A stretch of 64,000 nt of DNA from Lyophyllum atratum (GCA_014905825.1 JACGCN010000007.1:496001-560000), one strand, 5' to 3'. Counted from the stretch's first letter, positions 36,320 through 48,838 are shown. Notes: generated by a model not told the origin, from the sequence alone. Program-made: numbers and translations.

Positions 36320-37651
36320 GGTGCGGGGGAAAGGAAGGAAGGGGGACAGATGGCATTGGACGCGCTATTCATACTTTCCGTGGGTGTGTCTGCAAGAACA
36401 AGTTCGCGATCCAGGCCCACCGGCAACTCCCGAATCCTGCTAATGAACGAATTTCCCGATCACCCCGATCACAGATTATCTGATCCCCGTCTCTCTCTAC
36501 ATCATGTCCGTCAAGGGTCCCTGCCCATGGCACCCACACCCACGCCCCGTCGGTCGTGCACGCCAACGCCCAGCGCGTTACTACAAAGTACGTTACCTAG
36601 TACGTATAACAACGGCATAAGTCCCTCGTCTGCTCTCCTGCCTTTCCATTTGCTTCCTCTTTCACTTCCCACCGTAACAAAACCCTCAAACTTCATTAAT
36701 CTCCCAGACTAGCCCCACAACTGATTCTGATACGCTGATTCTGATACATAGGGTCTGCGCACGAAGGCTAACAGCGGCTGCGCGGCAGCCCTTAGCCCGC
36801 CCGCCTGGCTTTCGTGCCGTGGACCCCCACATCCCCAAGTCGCAACTGGCACCCACCCACCCTCGCTTCTCCGGTGATGATCTCTGACATGTTCGATGCC
36901 GTCGGCCCATCGACATCGGCACCCACTCGAGCACGGAACACATTAACGAGATACAGCTGGCCTCTGAAACCCAAGACCCTCAGAACCGTGGACTCTTTAC
37001 GATAGCAGCCAATACTGCGCTGGATACGACTAGTCCTGATGTATTTGATGTTCGGGTGCAGCGATGGTGTACATGTCGGAGAGGGGCAACAGATGATACT
37101 CTGTGAGGGTAGGCTCGAAGGTTATAGCCGAGGGCTGTTGCGTGCCAGGCTGTATCCGATCCGCATTACCATCCGACAAGCCAGGCCTGAGCGAGGCCGT
37201 CAAAGATTAAATATTGCTGCAGGTCCTGTAGACCTACGCATGAAATACATTGCGTAAATGCTAATAAAAGTACAGGATAGGAAGCTGGGTCCATATACAC
37301 TGCTGACCGACTCAAAGTTACAGTAACATGGCCGAGCGCCTCGAAATTCGATAGATAGTGACGTACAACATAAATCCTCGTTCCAAGTATAGATATTGGT
37401 ATGGCGGGATAGCAGTCCATTGTACCAACGAGGCACATACAGAACCACGGGTATAGGTGTTTAGGCGATATAGGGTTGACTTCTTGTAAAGGTTACTGGC
37501 GCCAGGTTCCAGAGTGGAGCAGGCTCGGCAACTTGCTGAGCATGCATCGCAGACTATCATCCAAGATAAGAAACCGAAGCATCCCATAACGAAAGAGCTT
37601 ACCATCAATAACCACCCAAGAACGTTCCCCAATGAAAGCGAAAAACAGCAT
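36320..37651. other. Spacer upstream of the F-box gene
   Basis: About 1.3 kb between two genes of the same strand. It contains the F-box promoter and the 3' end of the EDE1-like transcript. No gene, RNA or repeat is recognised; several short open frames lack motifs. Confidence 0.5.
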
Positions 37652-40357
37652 CTAAGACGGGTCCTCATAAGCCGGCGGCGGAATCGACGGATCCTCCGCA
37701 ACTTGCGCCGGTGCCCGACTCCGCAGCTCCGTCTGCAGCCTCCTTACCTCCCTCTTCAACCCAAATATCTCCCTCCTCAGCGGTTCCCCCGAAGCCTGCA
37801 AATGCGTAATCTGTCCCCTCACCTGCCTCAAACTACTCTTCAACGCCTCATTCTCATGCGTCACATCCCTTAACACCCTCTGCAGCTCATTATCCTCACT
37901 CGACGTCTGCAGCTGCTTCGTCAGCCCCTCCAGCTCCTGCACCTGCGTCCTCAGCCTCTGATTCTCGCGCCTCAGCCCGTCCTGCGCGGCATGCACACCC
38001 CCCGTCCCCTCCGACAGCAGCAAACTCGCCGTGGACGCCTCCATATCCCTCAACCGCGCCTTCAGCGCCTCGTTCTCCCTCGTCACATCCCCCATCAGGA
38101 TCTGCATCTCACCCGCATTGGTCCCCTCCCCCATCGGTTGACTCCGGCTGATCGTCCGCTCCATCTCCCCCGCGCGTTTCCGCAATTCCTCGTTCCCCTC
38201 CTCCAACACCCCGACCTTCCTCTTGAGCCCCTCGACCTCCTCGAGGGACCGCACACCCGCCGCCTCCGCCTCCTCCCGCACCTCCCTCAGCCGCGCGACG
38301 ATGTCCCTGTTCTCCTGCGCCGCACCATCTAACCTCCTTGAGGCCTCGTCAAGCCTCGACTGCAGCGGTTCCATCTCGGCGACCCGACGCGCGAGCTCCG
38401 TGTTTTCCCGCGTGAGGTCCGCGGCCATGGGGTGGACCGCCTCGTTCGCCTGGAGCAGCTGCGAGGTGATCTGCTCCATCTCCTGGATCTTTGAGAGGAG
38501 GGCTGTGTTCTCTTTGGTGAGGGTGGCGTTGGCGGCCTGCGTATCTTGCTGGTCGGCGAGTTGGGCTTTGAGCTCCTCGAGCTGTGATGTGAGGGATAGA
38601 GTTTGTTGTTTGAGGCTGTGGTATTCGCTGGGATCGATGGTAGGCCGTCCGTACATGGATTGAACACGGCGGGGAGGCTTAGCGGCATTTGTCAGGGGGC
38701 CTTGGTGGTAGAAGTCAGGAATGATAGACGTTCACTGGAGGAAGGACGTACTAGTAGGTGTTGTGGGACTGATGGTGTCAAGTATAGGTGAGGAGGACGG
38801 TTTCGGGGGTAATGGCGGAACCTCGTCGAATGGGTTTTCCGTGGTGGTAGCCGATGTCCCATGTTCCGAGACCGTGTATGCAGATTTAGGCCGCAACGAA
38901 GGCTTGGTACTCAATCGTGGTTGCGGGGGTTTGAGGGGTATGAGTGCACCGCTGAGGCTACGTCGAAGTTCGCTCTGAGGCTTTTTCGGAGCGCCGATGG
39001 TGGACGCGCGTTGCCGTGGGGTCGCTGAAGACTTGCCCCGCAAGGACGGGGGGACTAACGAAGGGGGTAATTTGCGGGGTAGCTCGGCCCCGTTCCGCCT
39101 TTGCTCAATCAGGTGAATGGCTATCGCAAAACCATCTCGGGTGAGGCGATTGTCCTTGTTGAAGTCCGCGAGATCCCTGGTAAATGATGAGCTAAGTCTT
39201 GAAGGGGAGGTCATATATCATATACGAGGTACCATATATGCGCCAGATCCTCGGGCGATAATTGGAATCCCATCAAGAACCGTGCAGCGACGTCTTCATC
39301 CACATATCCTGCCCCCTGAGTATCCAAGGAGTCGAAATGCTCATCGGCAGACGCCTTTTCATCACGCGTGACGGCCCATTCGTCCGCTTCACCAATTTCT
39401 CGAGGTGAAAGCGGCGGGGCCGTAGGAGTGCCAGGTGCAGAGGGAGGCTTTCGGGCGGGTCTCTGGGGCCTGGACGGTTTCCTCTGCACTGGCGAAGAAG
39501 GGGTAGAGGAGGTCGCACCATACGTCTTGAACGAAGCTACGATCCCTCCATAGATCTGCGCGACGCTCGTGGAGGGCAGGGAGCTCAGCTGGCCTGACGG
39601 TAAGCCTTGGATAAGATACATCGCCAATGCAAAATCGTGCCTGTCGAGGGCGCCTCTTTTGTGGGTGTCGGCAATTTCCCTGGTGCAGATGTAGGTGTGG
39701 GTATCTAGGTGTGTGCTGGGTGAAGCAAGTCAAGGTGCGCTTACCACATCTTCCAGACGTCCCTAGGGGCCAGACCACACTTCAGGAAGGTATCTCGAGC
39801 CGTGCCGCCTGGGCGAATACATAGGTTTTAATCTCGAGGGACAAGGTAGGCTATCAACTCACCCTCAAGGAGGCCATACGTCGGACTGCAGGCTTCGAAA
39901 ACCTTCTGAAAGGCATCCCTATCGCTTTCTGTGAACGGAGGCAACTTCGGCGGGGCAGCAGGACTGCTCGGTCCAGCTTTCACCTCTGATATGCCCTTGA
40001 GTTGTGGAACCGGGCCAGCTGCAACGCCTACAATGAGCATTCCCGCATCGTCAAAGGCAACGAAGACGCACGTATTCTGACCAAACCCGCACTCAATTCC
40101 TCCCCACTCTGCGCCCATCCTATCAGCCGAAGCGCGATGGCCACGCCTCTCTCTGAAAGGTACCCTGCTTTCTCCTTGTCTGCGATATCCCATACTGCGC
40201 TGAGGATTGCAGGCGGGAGGTCGGTGCACGCTTCGAAGATCTCAGCGGCGGTGGGTCCGTGGATGACATCTGGACGTGGGGTGCCGACGCGATGGTATAT
40301 CTGCGCGACTAGGTCCAATTCTTCTTCTGAGGGGAAGAAGCCCGTACTACCCATCAT
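37652..40357 (-). CDS. EH-domain endocytic scaffold, Ede1/Eps15-like
   Basis: Six exons (40357-40072, 40027-39863, 39808-39745, 39679-39233, 39176-38752, 38700-37652) give 811 aa. Three EH domains can be read: one near residues 5-90 with AVWDIADKEKAGYL, one near 125-210 with VWKMWEIADTHKRGAL, and one near 265-345 with HIWDLADFNKDNRLTRDGF. Each has the acidic EF-hand-like loop. A Ser/Pro-rich linker includes NPFDEVPPLPPKP, an NPF plus proline motif. The last third is a long coiled coil rich in Leu, Glu and Arg (starting about YHSLKQQTLSLTSQLEELK) and the end is PPPAYEDPS. Ede1 and Eps15 are early-arriving proteins of clathrin coats that bind NPF motifs and ubiquitinated cargo. No C-terminal UBA domain is visible, and this makes it shorter than yeast Ede1. 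Confidence 0.9.
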
Positions 40358-41128
40358 TAGGATGTAGTATTGGCAATTGCGATCGACCAGATGAGCCTGA
40401 GTGCTTGTATCTTTGAGCTTGAATGCTATCTCAGGCAGCTTCGAAGCTGCATAATTAGGCGGTGGGGAGGAGAAGGGGAGATTTTCCCGCAGCCGCTGCG
40501 TGTTGCACCGCCAACTTCAACAACACGGAGCATTTGAGGTCAGAGTTGCCAATTTGAGTCGATCATCAAATAATAACCATATTTAAGGTCAGCGACCCTG
40601 CACTGCCTACCTGCTCGTACATTATTATTGGGCGCCTCCAGGCTCCATCATCACTTGCAAGGCACAGCCAAGGTAAAAGTGTTTAAGACTTAGACTAGAG
40701 TTCCTTCCCATATCACGAGCGGAACTTAGGGCAGACTTCATCCAGAATGTCAGGTATATTAGAGATATCTGCTGTACAATATATAGTGGTGACTGGTCGC
40801 CCTCTACTTTCAGACATCGCAAGTCGTCAGATGAGGTACCGGTGTGATTTTAGAACAGGATAGCGCGAAGCGGAGGATGGCTTCGTTGCTGAGCGCGTTG
40901 GGGGTAGCTGTGCCTTGACGCATGTCGAATGTACAAGGTCGCGATGCCGGTGATAAATACAAGTAAGTGGTTGCTTTAGTACGATACAAGGTGGGTGTGA
41001 TTGTTGGAATGTACAATGGTGTCGTGAATGGGTGTTAGATGATGGATACGTGAATGTGTGTAGAAGAACTGTCGTGAAGGTATGCTGTTGCGATGGGATA
41101 TGATGTAGGTCCGGATCCATGAATAAGC
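40358..41128. other. Spacer between EDE1-like and HMG genes
   Basis: Promoter of the EDE1-like gene and the 3' region of the HMG gene. A His/Ser/Thr-rich open frame at 40827-41120 (-) is low-complexity and is not called. Confidence 0.5.
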
Positions 41129-42498
41129 TCAGAAGTGGTAGTAGTTGATGTATTGTTCCATTTCGAGATCATCGTCGCTGGGGGTTCCAAGGGACGATGT
41201 AGGGGGCAACATGCGGAATTTCTCGTCGTAGAGATCCGAAGCATGCAAGGGTGCGGGATTGAATGAGTCGTAGGGGTTAAGATGGGGGAAATCGTTGAGA
41301 GGGTAGTCGAAGTAGGAAGGCTCGAACTTGATGTCCGGAGATGACCCCGCAGTATCCATAGCCCAATCTGGGTAGGAGGGCGATGCCGCCTCAGGGGTGT
41401 GGAGAGGGGAAGGGCCAACGTCGGGCAAGTCCACGTAGTTATAGTAGAGCTCCACTTGAGTTTCGCCCGCGAGGAAGTCCTCCACCGTCCGAGGAACGCC
41501 AGCGGTGTGGGGCCGGAATTGATCATCGATAAGGTCGTAGCTGGAAGGACGGACCGACGAAAAGTCGGCGTGCGTGTCCTGTGATCAAGATATGATCAGT
41601 CGGCGTGGAGGTGATCAGATAAAACGTAGGCATACCTTTTCGGTCTTTACGGGCGATAATTCCAGAGGCGGTATCTCCGAGGTCGGGACGAACGACCAGC
41701 CGGGAGTGAATAGGCTTTCCGGTTCAGCTAGGATTTCCTCGCGCTTGATGTGGAACGTGGGCTCAGGAGCATCGGAAAGGATGTGAGGCACCTGCGGAAG
41801 GGTGGGAAGGGCGATATCGCTGAGCGGAGAAAGGTTGCGCGTAAGAGGAGAAGCGAGGATGCGCGAGGCGCGATGGGACACGCGTATGGGCTTGGGAACG
41901 AGGGTCTTCTTCACGGAGGGCTGGCTCTTCTTCTTTCCGGCAGCTTTCCGCTTAGAGCTGGGCCCTTTGCATCCTGGAGCGTAAGTGTAGTGGGGAAACT
42001 TGAGTTGGTGGTCCCGCTTCTCCTTCTCAGCCATCAGTTGGAACGGCAACTTCTCTTCGTCACAGAGAGCCTTCCATGCTTTACCGGCAGCGACGCTGAT
42101 TTGATTCTGATCATTGCCGCCCAGTGTTTGGTAGAAGTGAGAGCGATAGAGTATGAAGGCGTTTTTGGGACGGGGAACGTAATCAGCGTTGGAGGGATTA
42201 GCGGCCTTGCCCTTCCCTTTGCTCTTACGACTCGGAACAGGATGGTTCTCGAAGTCAGAGTCGGCTGAGGTTGCTGATGGAGAAGTCGCAGTGGAATGGG
42301 GTGACGATATATCGTTCCGGGTGTAGTCAATCATCGCTGGGAGGGTTTCCCAGCCTTGCTCTAGAGGCCTTCGATCAGCCTCCAAGTCCAAGATGCGACT
42401 CGACAGAATAAAAAAAACGAACCATCATATGCAATGGGAACTTTGTTCCAGATTCTTCCAGAGGATCGGCGAGTCTTCAAGTTGCGAAAAGCAGGCAT
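41129..42498 (-). CDS. HMG-box transcription factor (MATA_HMG type)
   Basis: Three exons (42498-42423, 42360-41636, 41578-41129) give 416 aa. The HMG box lies at about residues 85-155 and begins YVPRPKNAFILYRSHFY, with SVAAGKAWKALCDEEKLPF and KEKRDHQLKFPHYTYAPG further on. The RPxNAFILYR start is that of the MATA_HMG class, which includes mating-type, Ste11-like and other basidiomycete regulators of development. A basic stretch KRKAAGKKKSQPSVKK follows the box and may be a nuclear signal. The C-terminal half is acidic and rich in Pro, Asp, Tyr and Phe (for example DIKFEPSYFDYPLNDFPHL), as in activation domains. No pheromone or receptor genes lie nearby, so this is probably not the mating-type locus. 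The first intron (42422-42361) is the least certain join. Confidence 0.88.
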
Positions 42499-42852
42499 CT
42501 TGTTCATAGAACGATGGGGTGAGGTAGGTTGGATGTGAGGTAGAAGCGGATAGCTGGGTTGTGGTTGGGGGTTGGCCTTCCGACATCTCGTCTTTTCTAG
42601 TTAAAGTCCTGTCTGCAAGTTCTTCCTATTCAAGGCCGTAGGATTACTACCCCTCGTTAATATCACCTCGTGTACGCCTCGAGGATAGTCTGAAGGGTTG
42701 TGAACTGTTGTGAAATCTCAAGCCGCACCGGATCTGGAGAGATGTGATCGCATCTTGATCAATCTCGGCAAGAGCAATCCCTTCTACCTTTCCTGGTTTT
42801 GGATCGGCCAAAACTACAGTGACTGGCCCCATCGCCCTGAGGAAACAATGAC
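42499..42852. other. Spacer with a coding-like fragment
   Basis: On the minus strand 42750-42836 reads GPVTVVLADPKPGKVEGIA in an open frame directly behind a pyrimidine-rich TTTCCTCAG, like an exon behind an acceptor site. A second frame downstream reads RLEISQQFTTLQTILEAYT. This may be the remnant of a gene cut by the transposon. Confidence 0.3.
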
Positions 42853-42860
42853 ATTTATTA
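42853..42860. repeat. Target site duplication, left copy
   Basis: TTTATTAG, identical to the eight bases at 47891-47898 directly outside the other end of the element. Confidence 0.92.
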
Positions 42861-42894
42861 GCAAGAGGTGTCAAATCGGTTGATCACGGACATG
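42861..42894 (+). repeat. Left terminal inverted repeat
   Basis: Starts CAAGAGGTGTCAAATCGG. All 34 bases match the reverse complement of 47857-47890 except one (position 20, T against C); similarity stops directly inside. Confidence 0.93.
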
Positions 42895-43105
42895 GGATCT
42901 GGTTCCCAGTTTGGAAACGGTGATTCCCGAAACACGGCAAGGCGACGGCACCCATCAACAACATCAATCCGGCATGCGGCCGGCAAGCCTCGGCAATCCT
43001 CCAGGAGCAGCGCACTGAGGGCAGCGTAGAGGTTCAGCAGTAGAAATAAGGAGTGAGATGTATCTAAGACGGTTAATGAAAGTATAGAAAGTATTTAAGG
43101 TACCA

Positions 43106-46100
43106 CTAGTGGAAGACATCATCGTAATTTTGATAGACACCGGCAGACAGAGATGGTGCTGAGATGGATAGGGAGAAAGGTGGAGGGGTAGGACGCATAC
43201 TAGTATACTGTGCTGGACTTATGTAGCGAGGTCTGCGAGGAGAGTCGCCATGATGGTCATGGATATGCGGGAGGGTGTGTGATCGACGTGCATCGTATGT
43301 GTCAATTACAAGAGCGGAGCGGCCTTGAAATTCCTCTGGTATCCCAAGCTTTGTCTCCTCCTCGCTACTAATTGATATCTTCTCGGAGAAGTCAGCAATC
43401 TCAGGAGAAGCTGTACCTTTTTCCCAGGACGGATGCCGCTCCTGTAGGTGCCGGCGTATGTTATACTTCCAGTGCACTTCCGTGCAGAACTTGCACACAA
43501 CAGGCACGTTTGTGCACGGTTTCTGCTTCGATATTTTGGATGCGGCACTGATTCTGAATTCATATACCTGAGGACAGCTTGAGACTGCCTTGCCGCTGAC
43601 AATGCGTAGCTGGCATGCCCCGTTGACACTTGATTGACCACAGAATCCGCAAGGATAGTCTATGGAAAGCTAAAACGACGTGATCAGCCAATCAATCATG
43701 TAAAGGAGGTTTAAGATTGTACATACCGTTCCCAGGTTTTCTCCCGTCTCTATCACACCTCTAATTTTCCGAAGGAGGTGTCCACCCATATGATTTTGAC
43801 GATCAGGCCCAGAAACTTGACGGTGGCAGACGTTGCACGCTTTGGGAGCATTCGCAGCGCAGGGGGCTGCAATAGATGTAGTGTAATGATCTATAGCTGT
43901 CGTTGTTCGATCGGGTCCATCTATTGAAAGTAGTCATTATGACAAGTCACGACTCACAAGGTTGACGGATTTGTCAAAGAAATAAACGTACTGAGTACTG
44001 CTCTGTACGGAAAGGAGCCTTCACGAACCGAGCCAAAAAGTGGTATCTTGGATAGTGCATCACTGTCACTGGAGACTCGCTCGTGAAGAAGAGACTCGAT
44101 GTCCCGCATGTAAGTTTCCGTTATTACCCAAGTCTTCTCCATCGTACTTGGTACCAAGTCGGGTGCAAGCTGTAACGCTTCCCGTCGAGTTGATCTACAC
44201 TGTTCAGGGAGTAATGGGTAGACAATACGACCATTGACTGGAATGCTGAGGTGGTTGAGACGTGTAATCGATGTTGAATGGGTAGTGCGGGACTTTGCGG
44301 TGTTAAGTGCGACGAATCTAGAAGTCCAAACCCACGAGGACATTGAGATTCCTTGTGAAGAACAGATCATGGCGGGGATAAGGGAAAGAATCTGTCCAGA
44401 GACGTCATACTTCGAATCGGGAAGAGAAATCTCGTCAACTGGTACGGAATCGAGATATTGTGAAGCAGACTTCAATAGTGTGCACTGAAGAACTGCTACG
44501 CAAATCCGGTTCTGATCAATGCAGACCAGAGTTGCATAGAGCGAGCCTATAGAAAAGAGCTGACGGCCCGACAAAGGAGATCCAGAATATACATGTGTCG
44601 CCTTGGAACGGTCCCAGTGATCACCGCCAATTGAAAAGTAGCGAACCCGGAGCAAGCGATCGTGGCTTTTGTTATAATCTACATCCAAGGATGGGTCCAT
44701 GAAAAGACGCAGGATGGTCTTCTTGTGACCTGGCTTACCACCTTCCAGTTCCATCCAAATGGAGTGCGGCTGGTCAGGCCCATCGGACTGACTCCTCTGT
44801 ACCTCAGCTTCGCGTGCAGCCTCGCCGTCAAAGGACCGGAAGGTATACTCTGCCTCGGGTTCAATCTCGTCATGCATTTCCTCAGCTTCTCCCAACGACC
44901 GATCTACCTCAGATGAAATCCCAGGATACTTGCCACCTTTGGGTCTCATGAGGTCAATTCCGATTGCCCTCCAGTCTCGGAAGTGCTCAGAGAAATTAAT
45001 GGTGTACCCAAACTTTGAAAGAGCGGCCTCCGCCTGACGAACACCTTCAGACCAGCATGCAAGGAGATCACAGGTACATGCTCTCAACTCACCCCGCCAC
45101 TGCCGAGGAGTGAGGTGGTCAGCATCACGACTGCGCTGTAGCTTCAAACGATATGGTCGACGTTCCCAGTCTGGGTGGCGTTCGAAAGCTGAATCGAGAC
45201 GTATGGCAGATCCAAAGCGATTACGGAGCTCTGAAATGTCAACGTTAGGGGAATGTCCCCCGATCATTCGCACCCGGCCAAACAGAACCTCGAGAACATC
45301 GTCTCCAAGAAGGCAAATGAAGACTTTTCGCTGGGGATCGAGGATCTTTGTGTGGGCTACTCGAAAGACAGCAGTTCGGACCATGCACTGTAAGTCGCTG
45401 TAGAGGTGCTGAGGCATAAAGTCACCCTCGTGCTTCAGGAACAAGGCGCATGCAATGTGTGCAAACTTGATAAGGCCGGTAATCTGCTGCGAAATGGCGA
45501 AGTCGGGGTTGATGAATGGCTCAAGGAGCGCTTCAAGCATCTCGCCAAGCAGAGAAAGAGCGCGATGGGTATTTTGTTCTGAGGGATCAAATGCGGAGTT
45601 GTCGAGATTGCGAATGTCAGCAGTGATATTCAGCAGCTTAATAGCTCTTGGTACGTCCTGTGCATCTTTAGGGCTGAGGAGAGCATGTATGCGTTCGGAA
45701 ATTGAAGAATCAGAGTTGAGGAGTGAATATATCGAGTTTTTCGACCAGTCGACGTCAGTCAGACGCTCAAACCAAAGCGCGAGGAGACTTTTGTTGATAA
45801 TAACATCACCAATCAGGATCCCCTCTCGCGCGCAAAGCAGCTTGCATAGGCCTCGAAAGAAGTCAGCAGATTTCGAGAACAGAAGCTAGATTAGTGTACC
45901 TACGTTTGAAACAATGCTTATAATCTAAATCCTGTGTTTCGCCGTTAGGACCTGTCCACACGTTCATTCCAGGAAGATTTTCGAGATGTTGGAAGAGTGG
46001 ATCCGTAGGACGAAGCTCGCGGGTCATACAGTGAAGATATAGAGCAGGCCTTCGTTTAGGGTCACCGTCTGACGCTATTGACCAGATTGGACCGTGAAGG

Positions 46101-47565
46101 CTCTCTCCGTATGGCGAAATCTTCCATGCCTGCCGAAGCATCTCCATGACGAGTGCAGAGTCTCGAAATGAGCCTCGTTTACACGTTGGGATTAATAAAA
46201 CAGGCCTGGCACCATAGCCCTCCTCATCGTTGCGAGCAAAAGCAGCCACGAAAACCTCCTGCCCGACATGTATTTTACCTTCTTGTAATGCCTGTCGAAC
46301 CGCACGCACTACATCGAGATTCGTTCCCATTTTCAACGACGATAACTCTGTCGCGGCATGCTCACAGAGCCCAGCAATTTCGTCAGTTATGGTAAGGTAA
46401 CACAACCTGCCATCGCTCGCAATTTCGTCCATGGAAAGTGTTATCCCAGCCCTCGAATGTCCAGGCTTAACATCCGCAAACATGATCCCAATGTTCGCGA
46501 GGATGTCGGACATCGTGATGGCCCCGACTGTGATGTGCAGACGGAACTCTCTGCGGTGCTCGAGGAGAGTATTGCGACACGGGAATACAAAGGGCGAATT
46601 ATGGAGCGCATGAAGAGCTGCATCACCGCCAAGCTCATAAACGACGGTGGCAAGTTCAATCTCGAGGTCGGAGTAGCTTCGAGCGTGATAGTCTCCGGCC
46701 AGAGCCATCTTGATCTTTTCGAGTAGATGCTCCGCACTCCAATTGCGACGCTTCGAATTCTTGAAGATGCGATGTAAGGCGGGTACATCTTGAGTGCCGA
46801 CAAGGTCGAGAATGTGCTTCCAAGTATCTTGGTGAACACGGAGGCGAGCGAGTGCCCGAGAGACGTTAAGACGCTGCGAGAAGATCAGAAATGACGATTA
46901 ACAGTGAGGCTACTGTACGCACCTCGAGAGTTACATCTTTCAGATCCTGCTCTACTTCTTTCAACCTCTCTCTAAGTTGACCATTGCTCATACTGGTATG
47001 ATCGAGCCTCGTTGCAGGCTTTTTCGTACGATCTTTGACAGCTGCGACGAGCGAGCTCGTAGTCTGACAAGCAAAGCATGGGCCGGCGATGGTGGACAGC
47101 AGTCCAGTGCAATGAGGTGACCGAACAGAAAGAGTGGAGTCCCGAGGATCGATGGAAACGAGATCGTACCCTGGGGTGAAACGGGAAGCAGGATCGTGGA
47201 TGGAAAAAGGATAGGTCACATATGGTGAACCTAGATCCCATTGAAATCTTGCGCCTTTACATCGCGAGGGCTCGGTGTGGGACACAGAAAGATCAGATCT
47301 ATCTATTTCCTCAAGAACCCGTTCTGAGTACACGGAAATAGTTGAGTAATAGTAGATGAAATGATATGATATTGTTACGCACTTGCAAGTCCCAATCTAC
47401 ACTTCTGATTTCGCTCGTGCTTACGAAGAGCATTCGTTGTAGTTCTATCTTGACCGTGATTAACGTATTCGTGGCAGAATTTACAGAGGACAAGGCGGTA
47501 TCCGCTCGCGGCGTCGAGTTTTTCGAGTGGTAATCCAGAATGTGTCCCGGTTGGTAGTGTAGCAT
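43106..47565 (-). CDS. Transposase-like protein with zinc-binding C-terminus
   Basis: Six exons (47565-47383, 47309-46923, 46873-45904, 45851-43992, 43920-43737, 43679-43106) give 1385 aa with no stop. The N-terminal quarter has cysteine pairs (GPCFACQ) and a short coiled coil (SNGQLRERLKEVEQDLKD). ARLRVHQDTWKHILDLVG and LATVVYELGGDAALHAL follow. A candidate catalytic site is ITLSMDEIASDGRLCYL, with the Asp near residue 339, and a later block FICLLGDDVLEVLFGRVRMI recalls the helical insertion end of P/THAP9- and hAT-type transposases. The last 250 residues hold at least three Cys/His clusters: CNVCH with HMGGH, CGFCG, and CKFC with RRHLQERH, which probably bind DNA. The family is common in agaricomycete genomes but I cannot place it in a named superfamily. 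It lies wholly inside the inverted repeats. Confidence 0.85.
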
Positions 47566-47856
47566 TATGAGATAGATTTGAGAATGTATGAACAGAGAAA
47601 TGAGGATTAGGCTCTGATACAGTATTTACAGTATCAAGGCTCCATGATGAGAGTGATATGTCGGGGCAGACGCGTCTCCAAGGCTAGATAAGAGCAGGCC
47701 GTGCAGAGAGAGACGCGTCAGGTCGATGCCAGGGTCCTTTGCTCACGTTAATGCCGTTCGGATGCCGCTCATCACTTGCCGTGCTGCCGTTGGTCAACAC
47801 AAGTACCAACAGCTTCCTTATTTGGGGGGGTAGGTGGGGGGTACCCTAGCCATCAA

Positions 47857-47890
47857 CCATGTCCGTGATCGACCGATTTGACACCTCTTG
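47857..47890 (-). repeat. Right terminal inverted repeat
   Basis: Reverse complement of the left end with one mismatch; its outermost bases read ACACCTCTTG on the plus strand. Confidence 0.93.
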
Positions 47891-47898
47891 TTTATTAG
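47891..47898. repeat. Target site duplication, right copy
   Basis: TTTATTAG, the second copy of the eight bases duplicated at insertion. Confidence 0.92.
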
Positions 47899-48838
47899 AG
47901 CACGAGTTATTAGCGCTTGGTCCAAAATCTCAGCGAACTCGGAGCGTGGGTCTCCACCACTTCAGCGCATCACACCAGATCTGTGACTCGGTCGACGATC
48001 TATAGCTTCGTGAGAACGGGTGCAAGACGATGTAGGCCAGGAAGTGGCGGCGAGGACGCGTTGTACCATATTTGAATCGTTTTTATTTTAGTTTCCAGGC
48101 CCACTTGCTGGGCCTTGTCCTCGAAAGTACAACGCCCATCCGCGGCCGAGTAGGACACTGACGATTTGTTATCGTGGGAGGCCTTCAAGTCAAAGATGCG
48201 CCAAGTAAAACGGGGAGCTTTGGAGGTATGGTTCGGCGATTGGGAGACGATACGGGACAGAGCTCGAGGCTAGTCGCCATCACAGGTTTGAAATGTTCGC
48301 GTAGATCATATAGACCTGTGAATCCGACTGTCAGTGGCCACGGAGGGCCCGGGATGCATGTGCAGTGTGAACTCATTGCACTGTTTGTGCCCAGGTACCT
48401 ATCCCGAAATTACTTCCGTAGGTCATGCGCCATGACCAAATCGAGATATTTTTTACTCCAAGATCTTGGGATGCTGAGATGTGAGCAAAGGATATGTGGA
48501 GCCGAATTTGGTAAGAAAGATATCCATACGAACCATTCTGCCATGAGGTTTTTCCAGTTGATGGCAGGGCACAAGTTTTGGCGGTGTGCTGGAGGATGCG
48601 TGGCTGAGCCATAGCACTCGTGGAGTAGAATGAGTTTTTTAATCATAGAGAACCTAACGCGGTGGAAGGGATGTGAAGGGCAGCCTCGATCAACCTCGAT
48701 GTGTATGTCCGAGTCAGGTCGGTCGGACCTGCGAACGGAATTTTGGCGGTATTCGGACTTGTTTACGTAATCTGAATTTCAGCGACCTCATCGTCGTCAA
48801 CAGCTCACAACTGCCATCCCCGGCCAGAACTTATATCC
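47899..48838. other. Spacer between the transposon and SEC2
   Basis: Minus-strand frames at 48000-48188 and 48373-48646 look partly protein-like but carry no motif and could not be joined. They may belong to the gene whose other fragment lies at 42640-42850. The last 150 bp should hold the SEC2 promoter. Confidence 0.35.

Larger units (their letters stand above)
42861..47890 (-). mobile_element. Complete DNA transposon, 8-bp TSD, 34-bp TIRs
   Basis: A 5030-bp unit bounded by 34-bp inverted repeats and by an exact 8-bp direct repeat TTTATTAG. It contains one gene, read on the minus strand, which spans 89 % of it. Cut-and-paste elements with 8-bp duplications include hAT, P and Zisupton/KDZ; the CAAGAGGTG end does not match a hAT end that I know. 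The intact gene, exact target duplication and near-perfect ends argue for a recent insertion. Confidence 0.9.

Noticed and set aside
37991..38663. Plus-strand frames opposite the coiled coil
   Set aside because: The opposite strand encodes the clear heptad pattern of the Ede1-like protein; these are its shadows.
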